DNA from: Labedella gwakjiensis
GTDB lineage: Bacteria; Actinomycetota; Actinomycetes; Actinomycetales; Microbacteriaceae
Direction of reading: 5' to 3'
Length of the DNA: 64,000 bases
NCBI RefSeq assembly: GCF_003014675.1
Contig: NZ_PYAU01000001.1
Location: 1 to 64,000 of the forward strand
Below the pieces are notes generated by a model, which was not told where the DNA came from, did no database searches, and was given only the letters and a program-made list of their open reading frames with translations. Each line of letters opens with the position of its first letter. Position 1 is the first letter of the stretch. The position numbers and the translations under genes were made by a program. This document shows, piece by piece, positions 46,686-56,019 of the stretch.

Positions 46686-47510
46686 TCAGGTCGCGCGACG
46701 GGCGTCGAGGACGGCCTGGTACAGCTCGCGGCGGCCGAGACCCGTCGCCTCCGCGACCTCGGCCGACGCCTCCTTGAGCCGCGCGCCCTCCGCGACGAGG
46801 GCGAGGACCTGCTCCGTCCCGGTCTCCATGGTGACGGTGCTCGGAGCGGCGCCCTCGACGACGAGACAGATCTCGCCGCGCACGCCGGAGGAAGCCCACT
46901 CGGCCAGCTCGCCGAGGCCGCCCCGCCGGACCTCCTCGAACCTCTTCGTGAGCTCGCGACAGACGGCGGCCCGACGCGTGGAGCCGAAGACCTCGGCGGC
47001 CGCGGCGAGGCTCTCGGCGAGGCGCTGCGGCGACTCGAAGAACACCATCGTCCGCCGTTCGCCGGCGAGGGCCGCGAACGTGGACCGCCGCTCGCCCGGC
47101 CGCCGGGGAAGGAATCCCTCGAAGCTGAAGCGGTCGGTGGGGAGACCGGACACGGCGAGCGCCGTGATGACGGCGCTCGGCCCCGGGATGACGGTCACGT
47201 GCACTCCCGCGACGATCGCAGCCTCCACGAGGTGGTACCCGGGATCGGAGACGGTCGGCATGCCGGCGTCGCTCAGGACGAGCACGTCCGCGTCGCGCGC
47301 GAGGTCCACGAGGTCGCCGCTGCGCTCACGTTCGTTGTGGTCGTGGAGCGCGATGAGGCGCGGCCTCTCCTCGATACCGAGCGCGGCGAGGAGCCGCATC
47401 GTGGTCCGGGTGTCCTCCGCCGCGACGACCGGAGCGGTGCGGAGGGCCTCCACGAGACGGGGGGACGCGTCTCCGAGGTTGCCGATGGGGGTGGCGGCGA
47501 GGACGATCAT
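46686..47510 (-). CDS. rsmI: 16S rRNA (C1402-2'-O)-methyltransferase
   Basis: A 274-residue tetrapyrrole-methylase-fold enzyme that 2'-O-methylates C1402 in the decoding centre. LAATPIGNLGDASPRLVEAL is the N-terminal signature, VLSDAGMPTVSDPG the substrate loop, and VIPGPSAVITALAVSGLPTD the SAM-side motif. It is the first gene of the metG-tatD-rsmA-ispE run and is divergent from the protein mannosyltransferase, with 51 bases between start codons. Confidence 0.95.
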   Translation of the reverse strand: MIVLAATPIGNLGDASPRLVEALRTAPVVAAEDTRTTMRLLAALGIEERPRLIALHDHNERERSGDLVDLARDADVLVLSDAGMPTVSDPGYHLVEAAIVAGVHVTVIPGPSAVITALAVSGLPTDRFSFEGFLPRRPGERRSTFAALAGERRTMVFFESPQRLAESLAAAAEVFGSTRRAAVCRELTKRFEEVRRGGLGELAEWASSGVRGEICLVVEGAAPSTVTMETGTEQVLALVAEGARLKEASAEVAEATGLGRRELYQAVLDARRAT

Positions 47511-47561
47511 GTCCTCAGTCTGTCAGCAGCCTCCCCGGCACGACGCCGCCGACCGCCTACC

Positions 47562-49226
47562 ATGGTCACCGTGACGCAGACGGACTCGGACGGCGAGCGC
47601 TCGGGCCCGACCTTCGACCAGGTCGTCGGCGACGGCAGACTCGACCCCCCTCGACGACGGGACCTCCGTCATGCGGGCGACACTCGCCCGGATCCCGCTG
47701 CCCGACTCGAGGCCTGGTGGAGCCATCTGCTCGGCACGCCTCGCCGTCGAACGCTCTGGTACTGGGGAGGGCCGCTCGCGGTCACCCTCCTGGCCGCGGT
47801 GCTGCGGCTCTGGAACCTCGGGCACCCTCACGCCCTCGTGTTCGACGAGACCTACTACGTGAAGGACGCCTGGACGCTGTGGAACACGGGTGCCGAGCGC
47901 TCCTGGCCGGAGGGGGCCGACGACGCGTTCGCCTCGGGATCGGTGAGCGGCTGGCTGGACGGCGCCAGCTACGTCGTCCACCCTCCCCTCGGCAAGTGGA
48001 TCATCGGGCTCGGCATGGCGCTCGTCGGTCAGGGGACGGACAGCACGGGGTGGCGGATCGGCACGGCCGTCGTGGGTATCCTCTCCGTCCTCCTCCTCAC
48101 TCTCATCGCGCGCCGACTCCTCTCATCCAGCGTCCTCGCCGTCGTCGCCGGTGGCCTCTTCGCGATCGACGGCCACGCGATCGTGATGTCGCGCGTCGCG
48201 CTCCTCGACACGATGGTGATGTTCTTCGCCCTCCTCGGTTTCGGGGCGGTGCTGCTCGACCGCGAGTGGACGAGGCGACGTCTCGACGCCTGGATCCTCG
48301 AGCGGGCGCCCGGCGCCATCCCTGCCTGGGGGCCCGTGTTCTGGAACCGACCGTGGGTGCTGGCCGCGGGCGTCGCGTTCGGATTCGCGTCGAGCGTCAA
48401 GTGGTCCGGCCTCTACTTCCTGGCGGTGTTCGGTCTCTACCTCGTCGTCGTGGACGCCCTCGCGCGCCGACGCGCCGGCATCCCGTTCTTCACGAGTGCG
48501 GCGATCCTCAAGCAGGGCCCCGCGACGTTCGTGCTCCTCGTCCCGGTCGCCGTCGCCGTCTACCTCGCCAGCTGGACCGGCTGGTTCCTGGGCGACGACG
48601 GCTACGACCGCACATGGGCCGACCAGGCCGGCAACGCGTGGACGGGTCCGTTCGCGTGGGTGCCGACGGCCGTCCAGAGCCTGTGGCACTACCACTCGTC
48701 GATGTACACGTTCCACGTCGGCCTCAGCACGCCGCATCCCTATCAGGCGTCGCCGTTCACGTGGCTGCTGATGACCCGGCCGACCTCGATGTGGTACTCG
48801 GCGACGGAAGGCGGAGCCGAGGCGATCACCGCGATCGCGAATCCGCTCATCTGGTGGGCGGCCGTCGCCGCGCTCCTCTTCCTGGCCTACCGGATGGTCG
48901 TGCGACCGGACTGGCGCATCGGCCTCATCCTCACCGGGGTCGCGGCGGGTTACGGTCCGTGGTTGCTGTACCCCGATCGCACGGTGTTCCAGTTCTACAC
49001 GATCGCCTTCGAGCCCTACCTGCTGCTGGCTCTGACCGTCGTGATCGGGATGATCCTGCGTCCATCGGCTGGCGACCCGCGACGCCGCACGTCCGGCCTC
49101 ATCGCGGTCGGCATGTTCCTCGCCGTCGCGGCGCTGCTGAGCGCTTTCTGGTACCCGATGTGGACAGCGACATGGGTTCCCGACTGGTTCATCCGATTGC
49201 ACTACTGGCTGCCGACCTGGATCTGA
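47562..49226 (+). CDS. pmt: Protein O-mannosyltransferase (Pmt, GT39)
   Basis: A 554-residue polytopic enzyme that transfers mannose from polyprenyl-phosphate-mannose to Ser/Thr of exported proteins. The first loop has HALVFDETYYVKD, with the catalytic Asp-Glu pair, and WYSATEGGAEAITAIANP and GYGPWLLYPDRTVFQFYTI are conserved later segments. About 11 membrane helices. The N-terminal 55 residues are hydrophilic. The ATG at 47562 has no clear ribosome-binding site; a GTG nine bases on is equally possible. Secreted Ser/Thr-rich proteins in this window, such as the Ig-domain protein, are plausible targets (inference). Confidence 0.93.
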   Translation: MVTVTQTDSDGERSGPTFDQVVGDGRLDPPRRRDLRHAGDTRPDPAARLEAWWSHLLGTPRRRTLWYWGGPLAVTLLAAVLRLWNLGHPHALVFDETYYVKDAWTLWNTGAERSWPEGADDAFASGSVSGWLDGASYVVHPPLGKWIIGLGMALVGQGTDSTGWRIGTAVVGILSVLLLTLIARRLLSSSVLAVVAGGLFAIDGHAIVMSRVALLDTMVMFFALLGFGAVLLDREWTRRRLDAWILERAPGAIPAWGPVFWNRPWVLAAGVAFGFASSVKWSGLYFLAVFGLYLVVVDALARRRAGIPFFTSAAILKQGPATFVLLVPVAVAVYLASWTGWFLGDDGYDRTWADQAGNAWTGPFAWVPTAVQSLWHYHSSMYTFHVGLSTPHPYQASPFTWLLMTRPTSMWYSATEGGAEAITAIANPLIWWAAVAALLFLAYRMVVRPDWRIGLILTGVAAGYGPWLLYPDRTVFQFYTIAFEPYLLLALTVVIGMILRPSAGDPRRRTSGLIAVGMFLAVAALLSAFWYPMWTATWVPDWFIRLHYWLPTWI

Positions 49227-49264
49227 CGCCGCGGCCGGAGCCTCAGGATCTCGGCATCGGGCCC

Positions 49265-50431
49265 TCAGCGGATCCCGAGTTCGGCCGCGAGGACGGTCGC
49301 GATCGCGCCGCGGAGCACGGCGTCGTCCCCGAACGTGGCGCGGCGGACGTCGATCGTGCGCTCGCGCGTGGGGAGGGTGCGGTCCCGGATGGTCGACGCG
49401 AGCGTCGCACGGAAGTCGTCGCCGAGGAGGTCGTCCGAGCCCGCGATGACGATCTCCTCGAGGTTGAGCGCGCCGATGATGGGCGCGAGAGCGATGCCCA
49501 GGCGCTCGCCGGCGTCTCGGATCACACCGTCGTCACCGTCCGCGAGGCGACGCCGGATGGCCGGTGCCGAGACCCAGGCCTCGAGACAGCCGCGCCGCCC
49601 GCACGCGCACGCCGGACCGACGTCGTCCGTGCCGACGGTCACATGGCCGATCTCGCCTGCTGCCATGTGGCTTCCGATGACGAGTTCGCCCCTGACGAGG
49701 ATGCCGGCGCCCACTCCCCTTCCGATCTTGACGAGGAGGATGTCGCCGCGTGATCCCGCGAACATGTGCTCGCCGACGGCGGCGGCGTTCGCATCGTTCG
49801 ATACGTGGACGGGGACCGGCACGGTCCGTTCGAGCACGCTCCGCATGCTGAAGCCCGTCCAGCCCACGTTCGGAGCCGTCTCGACGATCCCGGACGGTGA
49901 GACGATGCCCGGCGTCGCGACGCCGAGGCCGAGCACACGACCGGAGGACGCCGCCGACAGCTGCTCCGCGAGCTGGACGATCGCAGCCTCGGCCGTCGCG
50001 CTGTCGCCCGTCGGCCACGGAACGGAGGCGCGGAACAGCTCCTCGCCGAGGAGGTTGAAGACGGCACCCACGTAGCTCTGCGGCCGCGACAGGTCGATCG
50101 CGATGACGTGCAGGGCGCTGCGATCGACATCGACGAGGAGCCCCGGCTTGCCGCGACCACTCCGCTCCTGGATCCCGTGCTCGACGACGAGACCCCTCTC
50201 GACGAGCTCCGCGACGAGGTCGGACATCGTCACGCGGGTGAGGCCGGACCGCCGCGCGAGCTCGGCTCGGCTCGATGGCCCGCCGTGGAAGAGCATCCCG
50301 AGGACGAGGGCGCGGTTCCTCGATCGCACGTCCATCGGGAGGCTCTTCCGCGGGGCGTCGGCGTCGACTCCCCTCGGGCGGAAGACCGCCGTAGTCGAGG
50401 AGTCGGCGGCGAGCTCGGGCGGGGACGTCAT
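49265..50431 (-). CDS. ROK family transcriptional repressor (NagC-like)
   Basis: A 388-residue repressor with a sugar-kinase-fold ligand domain. The helix-turn-helix is SRAELARRSGLTRVTMSDLV, with ELVERGLVVE as the wing; the ROK zinc motif is CACGRRGCLEAW. ROK repressors usually sense a sugar phosphate. It is divergent from the nagE-nagB-cutC operon with a candidate palindromic site between, so it probably controls amino-sugar use and itself. Confidence 0.92.
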   Translation of the reverse strand: MTSPPELAADSSTTAVFRPRGVDADAPRKSLPMDVRSRNRALVLGMLFHGGPSSRAELARRSGLTRVTMSDLVAELVERGLVVEHGIQERSGRGKPGLLVDVDRSALHVIAIDLSRPQSYVGAVFNLLGEELFRASVPWPTGDSATAEAAIVQLAEQLSAASSGRVLGLGVATPGIVSPSGIVETAPNVGWTGFSMRSVLERTVPVPVHVSNDANAAAVGEHMFAGSRGDILLVKIGRGVGAGILVRGELVIGSHMAAGEIGHVTVGTDDVGPACACGRRGCLEAWVSAPAIRRRLADGDDGVIRDAGERLGIALAPIIGALNLEEIVIAGSDDLLGDDFRATLASTIRDRTLPTRERTIDVRRATFGDDAVLRGAIATVLAAELGIR

Positions 50432-50457
50432 GACTCCAGACTAGTTCGCTCCGCTGA

Positions 50458-50478
50458 TTTAGTGTACCTTCCTAACAA
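50458..50478. promoter_or_regulatory. Candidate ROK operator between the repressor gene and the PTS gene
   Basis: tttagtgtaccttcctaacaa is an imperfect inverted repeat whose outer parts read TTTAG and CTAA(C)A. ROK/NagC-type operators are AT-rich palindromes of this general form, and this is the only AT-rich palindrome in the 124-bp divergent promoter region. The match is by eye only. Confidence 0.45.
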
Positions 50479-50555
50479 GAAACCGCTCCGCCCGTCCGAG
50501 CGGGAGCGACACCACCACTCCATCCCGGTCATCCCCCCACATTTGCGAGGTCTCG

Positions 50556-52475
50556 ATGAAGTTCTTCCAGAAGCTCGGCCGGTCGATCATGCTGCCGGTC
50601 GCCGTCCTGCCCGTCGCCGCGATCCTCTCCGGACTCGGCTATTGGATCAAGGGAGCGACGGGGGACGACGACAACGTCGTCGCCACGTTCCTCGGCACGG
50701 CCGGCGGCGCGCTGCTCGACAACATGGCGTTGCTCTTCGCGATCGGCATCTCGATCGGCATGGCGAAGAAGAGCGACGGGACGTCCGCCCTCGCCGGGCT
50801 CGTCTCCTGGCTGACGATCACGACACTGCTGGATCCCGCGAAGGTCGCCGCCATCCAGGGCGTCGCGGTCGACGACGTCGACCCGGCGTTCTCGTTCATC
50901 AAGAACGTCTTCGTCGGCATCATCTGCGGCCTCATCGGGGCCTTCTGCTATGACCGGTTCAAGGACACGAAGCTCCCCGACGCCCTCTCGTTCTTCTCGG
51001 GCAAGCGCTCCGTCGCGATCGTCACCGCCGGCGTCTCGCTCGTGGCCGCCCTCGTGCTCTACGTCGCCTGGCCCCTCGTCTTCGGCGGCCTCGTCGCGTT
51101 CGGCGAATGGATCGTGACCCTCGGTCCGGTCGGCGCCGGCCTGTACGGCTTCTTCAACCGGCTCCTCATCCCGCTCGGTCTTCACCACGCGCTCAACTCC
51201 GTCTTCTGGTTCGACGTCGCGGGCATCAACGACCTCAACAACTTCCTCGCGGGTGAGGGAACCTACGGCGTGACCGGCCAGTACATGACGGGCTTCTTCC
51301 CCGTCATGATGTTCGGCCTGCCCGGCGCGGCCCTCGCGATGTACGTCACGGCCAAGACGACGCGCAAGAAGGTCGCGGCCGGCCTCCTCCTCTCCGGCGC
51401 GGTGTCATCGTTCTTCGTGGGGGTCACGGAGCCTCTCGAGTTCGCGTTCATGTTCCTGGCGCCCGTGCTCTACGTCATCCACGCGGTGTTCATGGGGATC
51501 TCCCTCGCGATCAGCGCGCTCCTCCCCGTCCGCATGGGCTTCGGGTTCTCGGGCGGCTTCATCGACCTCGTGCTCCAGTGGATGAACCCCATGGCGGAGA
51601 ACCCCTGGATCATCCTCGTCATGGGCGTCTTCTGGTTCGTCGTGTACTTCCTCGTCTTCCGTTTCGTGATCCTGCGCTTCAAGCTCAAGACGCCTGGCCG
51701 CGAGGACGACGAGCCCGCGGAGAGCACCGCCTCTGACGGCTCGACCGACGAGCGCTACCGCGCGACAGCCGCGCGCTTCCTCGACGCGCTCGGCGGCCCC
51801 GACAACATCGTGGAACTCGAGAACTGCGCCACCCGACTGCGTATGGAGGTGGCCGACGTCTCCAAGGTCGACGACGCCGCCCTCAAGCGGGCCGGAGCAG
51901 CCGGCACCATGAAGCCGGGCGGCACGAGCGTGCAGGTCGTCTACGGTCTCAACGTGCAGTTCGTGAAGGACGCGATGGAGGGGATCATGTCCGGAGACGT
52001 GAGCGCTCCGTCCGCCAGCACTCCCCCGGCGGCGCCCTCCGGCACGACGCTCACGGCCCCGGCGACGTCGACGACCGTCCGACTGCGGCAGCCCGTCGAC
52101 GGCACCATCGCTCCTCTCTCGTCCGTTCCGGACCCGACGTTCGCCGACGGGATCATGGGACCGGGACTCGCTATCGAACCCACGGGAGACACCGTGATCG
52201 CGCCGGCCGACGGGACCATCGGCCACGTCTTCGACACCGGGCACGCCGTGGCCGTCGTCCTCGACGACGGGACGGAGATCCTCGTCCATGTCGGGATCGA
52301 CACGGTCCACATGAAGGGCGACGGGTTCACGACTCTCGTCGAGACCGGACAGCGGGTCGTGGCGGGGACCCCGCTCCTCCGCTTCGACCTCGACAAGATC
52401 CGTGCAGCCGGTCACGCGTCCGTCACACCCGTCATCGTGCTCAACAACGAGCACGCGACGATCGAGTTCGACTGA
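50556..52475 (+). CDS. nagE: PTS EIICBA for N-acetylglucosamine/glucose
   Basis: A 639-residue three-domain phosphotransferase. EIIC (about 1-375, ten membrane helices) forms the channel; EIIB (about 400-470) has ENCATRLRM with phospho-Cys424; EIIA (about 505-639) has LVHVGIDTVHMKG with phospho-His578 and a second active-site His in GHAVAVVL. The sugar enters phosphorylated at carbon 6. nagB directly downstream and a ROK repressor upstream favour N-acetylglucosamine or glucosamine over glucose. The ATG at 50556 has GAGG five to six bases upstream. NagA deacetylase is absent from the window, so it must be elsewhere if GlcNAc is the substrate. Confidence 0.9.
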   Translation: MKFFQKLGRSIMLPVAVLPVAAILSGLGYWIKGATGDDDNVVATFLGTAGGALLDNMALLFAIGISIGMAKKSDGTSALAGLVSWLTITTLLDPAKVAAIQGVAVDDVDPAFSFIKNVFVGIICGLIGAFCYDRFKDTKLPDALSFFSGKRSVAIVTAGVSLVAALVLYVAWPLVFGGLVAFGEWIVTLGPVGAGLYGFFNRLLIPLGLHHALNSVFWFDVAGINDLNNFLAGEGTYGVTGQYMTGFFPVMMFGLPGAALAMYVTAKTTRKKVAAGLLLSGAVSSFFVGVTEPLEFAFMFLAPVLYVIHAVFMGISLAISALLPVRMGFGFSGGFIDLVLQWMNPMAENPWIILVMGVFWFVVYFLVFRFVILRFKLKTPGREDDEPAESTASDGSTDERYRATAARFLDALGGPDNIVELENCATRLRMEVADVSKVDDAALKRAGAAGTMKPGGTSVQVVYGLNVQFVKDAMEGIMSGDVSAPSASTPPAAPSGTTLTAPATSTTVRLRQPVDGTIAPLSSVPDPTFADGIMGPGLAIEPTGDTVIAPADGTIGHVFDTGHAVAVVLDDGTEILVHVGIDTVHMKGDGFTTLVETGQRVVAGTPLLRFDLDKIRAAGHASVTPVIVLNNEHATIEFD

Positions 52476-52533
52476 CCGCCCGGAACACGCGCGACACAGC
52501 CCACCCACCGCATCGACCACCCGAGGAAATCCC

Positions 52534-53325
52534 ATGGCCGAAGTCATCATCGTGCCCGACGCGCCGACGGCTGGCAGCATCGTCGCCGACGAACTCGTCC
52601 GCCTCATCCGCCGCCGCCCCGACGCCGTCCTCGGCCTCGCCACGGGTTCGTCCCCCCTGCCCGTCTACGATGCTCTGCGGGAGCGCATCGAGGGGGTGGA
52701 CGTCTCGCGGGTGCGCGGCTTCGCCCTCGACGAATACGTGGGGCTCGACGCGGCCCACCCCGAGTCGTACCGGTCCGTCATCACACGAGAGGTCGTGGAG
52801 CCGCTCGGCCTCGATCCGCGCCTCATCCGGACGCCCGACGGCTCGCTCGACGGCATCGCCACCGCCGGCGAGGAGTACGAGGCGGCGATCGCCGAGGCCG
52901 GCGGCATCGACGCGCAGATCCTCGGCATCGGCACGGACGGACACATCGGATTCAACGAGCCCGGGTCGTCCTTCGCCTCGCGGACGCGCGTGAAGACACT
53001 CACGCGACAGACTCGCGAGGACAACGCACGCTTCTTCGAATCGATCGACGACGTGCCGATGCACTGCATCACGCAGGGGCTCGGCACCATCCTCCGCGCC
53101 CGAAGCCTCGTCCTGCTCGCGTTCGGCGAGGGCAAGGCCGACGCCGTCGCCGGCGCGATCGAGGGACCCGTGAGCGCGTCCCTCCCCGGCTCCGCCATCC
53201 AGCTCCACGAGCACGTGACCGTCGTCGTCGACGAGGCCGCCGCCTCCCGGCTGCGGAACGCGGACTACTACCGCTACGCGTGGGAGAACAAGCCGGACTG
53301 GCAGAGGATCTGGGACGCGACGTGA
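52534..53325 (+). CDS. nagB: Glucosamine-6-phosphate deaminase
   Basis: A 263-residue enzyme converting glucosamine-6-phosphate to fructose-6-phosphate and ammonia. LGLATGSSPLPVYDAL is the phosphate loop, FALDEYVGL carries the catalytic Asp, and GIGTDGHIGFNEPGSS is the family signature. The ATG at 52534 has GAGGAAAT upstream. It follows the PTS gene by 58 bases and overlaps cutC by four. Confidence 0.95.
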   Translation: MAEVIIVPDAPTAGSIVADELVRLIRRRPDAVLGLATGSSPLPVYDALRERIEGVDVSRVRGFALDEYVGLDAAHPESYRSVITREVVEPLGLDPRLIRTPDGSLDGIATAGEEYEAAIAEAGGIDAQILGIGTDGHIGFNEPGSSFASRTRVKTLTRQTREDNARFFESIDDVPMHCITQGLGTILRARSLVLLAFGEGKADAVAGAIEGPVSASLPGSAIQLHEHVTVVVDEAAASRLRNADYYRYAWENKPDWQRIWDAT

Positions 53326-54038
53326 CCGCGTTCGAGCTCGCGGTGCAGGACGCGGCCGGTATCGCGGTGGCCGGGCGTGTGAGGCCGGATCGCGTCGAGC
53401 TCGCCTCGGCCCTGTCGACGGGCGGGCTCACTCCATCGATCGGGCTCATCCGCGCGGCCGTCGACGCGGGGCTCGAGGTGCACGTGCTCGTGCGCCCTCG
53501 ACTCGGCGGGTTCGAGTACTCGGCGACCGACCGGGCTCTGATCGTGGCCGACGCGCGCGCAGCCCTCGACGCCGGCGCGGCCGGAGTCGTCGTGGGCGGC
53601 ACGCGTGACGGCCGGGTGGACATCGACGTCGTCCGGGCGGTGCAGGACATCGCCGGAGACGCCGAGATCACCTTTCACCGGGCCTTCGACACGGTGGCCG
53701 ACCGTCCATCGGCGCTCTCGACACTCGCGGGCCTCGGGGTGACACGCGTGCTCACGTCGGGCGGCGCGACGAGCGCGGCCGACGCCCTCGACGACCTCCG
53801 GGCGCTCCACCGACTCGCGGCCGGCGCCGTGCAGATCATGGCAGGGGCCGGTGTCGACGCCTCGAACGCTCGCGCTGTCGCCGCGACGGGAGTGGATGCC
53901 CTGCACGCGTCGGCGAGACGAACCGTCATCGGGACGGACATTCTCGCTCTCGGATCGGATCCGGACTCGAGTGGAGGACGCCACGAGACGACCGATGAGA
54001 CCGCCGCCATCGCCATCCGCGATGCGCTGAGCGGCTGA
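53322..54038 (+). CDS. cutC: CutC family protein
   Basis: A 238-residue TIM-barrel protein. DRVELASALSTGGLTPSIGL at the N-terminus and ITFHRAFDT and RVLTSGGA later are CutC signatures. The family was first tied to copper tolerance, but a direct copper role is disputed and many copies sit in sugar operons. Here it is coupled to nagB by a GTGA overlap, which suggests a role in amino-sugar metabolism rather than copper. The GTG at 53322 is fixed by that overlap. Confidence 0.9.
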   Translation: MTAFELAVQDAAGIAVAGRVRPDRVELASALSTGGLTPSIGLIRAAVDAGLEVHVLVRPRLGGFEYSATDRALIVADARAALDAGAAGVVVGGTRDGRVDIDVVRAVQDIAGDAEITFHRAFDTVADRPSALSTLAGLGVTRVLTSGGATSAADALDDLRALHRLAAGAVQIMAGAGVDASNARAVAATGVDALHASARRTVIGTDILALGSDPDSSGGRHETTDETAAIAIRDALSG

Positions 54039-54122
54039 TCCGAGGCGGCGAGATCGTGGGGCGGGATCTGCTCGACCACAAGCCCCGCCATGACCCGATC
54101 ACCCGACATATGGTTGACCTCG

Positions 54123-55664
54123 ATGACTGACCAGACGAGCGACGAGCACACGAACGACCAGACGCGCAGCGACCCAGACCGCAGCACCCCGAAGAACGCC
54201 GACCGAGCCGACGCTCGCCCACTCGATGAAATGGACAGCCGGACCCGCTGGCGGGCGTTCGCCGTCTGCGTCGCGGTCGCGTCGCTCACGATCCTCGACC
54301 TCTCGAAGGTGAACGTGGGGCTGCCGTCGATCGAGGAGGCGCTCGGGGCGGGACCGACCGATCTCCAGCTGATCGTCGCGGGCTACGCCCTCGCCTTCGG
54401 CCTCGTGCTCGTCCCGGCCGGTCGGTACGGCGACCTGCACTCGCGCAAGCGCATGTTCCTCATCGGCCTCTCGGTGTTCGCCGCCGCGAGCCTCGCGTGC
54501 GCCGTCGCCCCGACGATCCTCGTGCTGATCGTCTCCCGCATCCTCCAGGGCATCGCCGCCGGCCTCCTCATGCCGCAAGTGCTCGGGCTCATCCAGCAGC
54601 TCTTCGTCGGGCCGGAACGCGGTCGCGCCTTCGGCCTGTTCGGCGCCATCATCGGACTCTCGACGGCCTTCGGGCCGACCCTCGGCGGGCTGCTCATCGC
54701 GATCGGCGGGCCCGAGAACGGGTGGACGCTGCTCTTCTGGATGAACGTGCCGCTCGCGATCATCCTCCTGCCGATCGCGGCGCGACTGCTGCCGAAGACG
54801 CAACCGCACCCGTCCGGGGCGAACTCGCTCGACCCCGTGGGGATCCTGCTCCTCGCGGTCGCCGTCCTCGCGCTCATGCTGCCCTTCGTCCTCACGACGG
54901 GTGCCCCGAGCGACGACCCCGCCCGCTGGTGGATACTCGTGGTCTTCGCCGTCTTCGCCGGGCTCTTCGTGCTGTGGGAGGGCCGTTACTCGAAGCGCGG
55001 GGAGACCCCCGTCGTCGACTTCTCCCTCTTCCGCATCTCGGGCTACCGGAACGCGATCCTCATCGGAACGTGCTACTTCGCGGCGATGCCCGCGACCTTC
55101 CTGACCCTGACGCTCTTCCTGCAGCAGGGTCTTGGCCTCGCTCCGGTCTTCGCCGGCATGATCACGATCCCCTTCGCGCTCGCGTCGGCCGTGAGCTCGT
55201 GGTGGAGCGGGCGACACGTCGAGAAGTACGGTCGCGCGCTCGTCGTCGTCGGACTCGTCCTCGTCGTCGTCGGCTTCTCGCTGAACTCCGTCCTCGCCGC
55301 GGTCCTCCCGGCGTCCGTGGCACCGTTCGCGATGAGTGCCGCGATGCTCATCGCCGGCATCGGAGGCGGCGCCGTGATCTCGCCCAACCAGACGCTCATG
55401 CTCGCCGACGTGCCGGTGTCCTCCGGCGGCGTGGCGGGCTCCATCGGCCAGCTCGGGCAGCGCATCGGAACGGCCGTGGGTCTCGCGGCCGCGACGGCGA
55501 CGTTCTACGCCACCGTCTACTCCGAGACGGGAACGCAGTCCGACCTCGTCGTCTACCACGACGCCTACCGCAACGCGACGATCGTCACGATCGGCTTCGT
55601 CGTCGCGGCCCTCGTGTTCGCCCTGCTCGACGCGCGCGCCCGCCGCCTCAACGGCGTCCGCTGA
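54123..55664 (+). CDS. MFS drug exporter (DHA2, 14 helices)
   Basis: A major facilitator protein of about 513 residues with 14 predicted helices. LTILDLSKVNVGLPSIEEAL (motif D1-like), GRYGDLHSRKRMF (motif A) and SRILQGIAAGLLMPQVLGLI (motif C-like) place it in the DHA2 multidrug family. ATGs at 54090 and 54123 are both possible; I chose 54123 since the extra 11 residues look unlike a leader and neither has a good ribosome-binding site. No regulator gene is adjacent. Substrate unknown. Confidence 0.88.
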   Translation: MTDQTSDEHTNDQTRSDPDRSTPKNADRADARPLDEMDSRTRWRAFAVCVAVASLTILDLSKVNVGLPSIEEALGAGPTDLQLIVAGYALAFGLVLVPAGRYGDLHSRKRMFLIGLSVFAAASLACAVAPTILVLIVSRILQGIAAGLLMPQVLGLIQQLFVGPERGRAFGLFGAIIGLSTAFGPTLGGLLIAIGGPENGWTLLFWMNVPLAIILLPIAARLLPKTQPHPSGANSLDPVGILLLAVAVLALMLPFVLTTGAPSDDPARWWILVVFAVFAGLFVLWEGRYSKRGETPVVDFSLFRISGYRNAILIGTCYFAAMPATFLTLTLFLQQGLGLAPVFAGMITIPFALASAVSSWWSGRHVEKYGRALVVVGLVLVVVGFSLNSVLAAVLPASVAPFAMSAAMLIAGIGGGAVISPNQTLMLADVPVSSGGVAGSIGQLGQRIGTAVGLAAATATFYATVYSETGTQSDLVVYHDAYRNATIVTIGFVVAALVFALLDARARRLNGVR

Positions 55665-55680
55665 CACACCGCGGACGGGG

Positions 55681-56004
55681 TCAGTGGGAGTCGGAGACGA
55701 GCTTGAGACCCACGACGCACGCCACGATGCCGAGGATGAGGACGATCTTGATGACACTCGCGGGCTCGTCGCCCGTCACCATGGCGTAGGTGACGGTGAG
55801 CGCCGCGCCGATACCCACCCAGACCGCGTAGGCCGTGCCGACGGGCAGTTCGCGAAGGGCCCATGCGAGGCCGCCCATGCTGAGCACGAGGCCCACGACG
55901 AACACGATCGAGGGGACGGGCTTCGAGAAGCCCTCCGACTTGCCGAGCGCTGTGGCCCAGACGGCCTCGAGCATTCCGGACACGATGAGGATGATCCACG
56001 ACAT
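55681..56004 (-). CDS. SMR-family exporter, guanidinium exporter type (Gdx/SugE)
   Basis: A 107-residue four-helix small multidrug resistance protein. MSWIILIVSGMLEAVWATAL has the membrane-embedded Glu13, and GTAYAVWVGIGAALT is the SMR loop. WATALGKSEGF and the G-K-S-x-G-F pattern favour the SugE/Gdx branch that exports guanidinium rather than bulky drugs. A guanidine-III riboswitch lies directly upstream, which strongly supports this. Ribosome-binding site AGGAGAG six bases before the ATG. Confidence 0.92.
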   Translation of the reverse strand: MSWIILIVSGMLEAVWATALGKSEGFSKPVPSIVFVVGLVLSMGGLAWALRELPVGTAYAVWVGIGAALTVTYAMVTGDEPASVIKIVLILGIVACVVGLKLVSDSH

Positions 56005-56019
56005 GACGACTCTCCTGAA

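Noticed and set aside
54099-55757. Long minus-strand frame opposite the MFS exporter
   Set aside because: Highly charged, repetitive translation without a family; the plus strand encodes an obvious 14-helix transporter.
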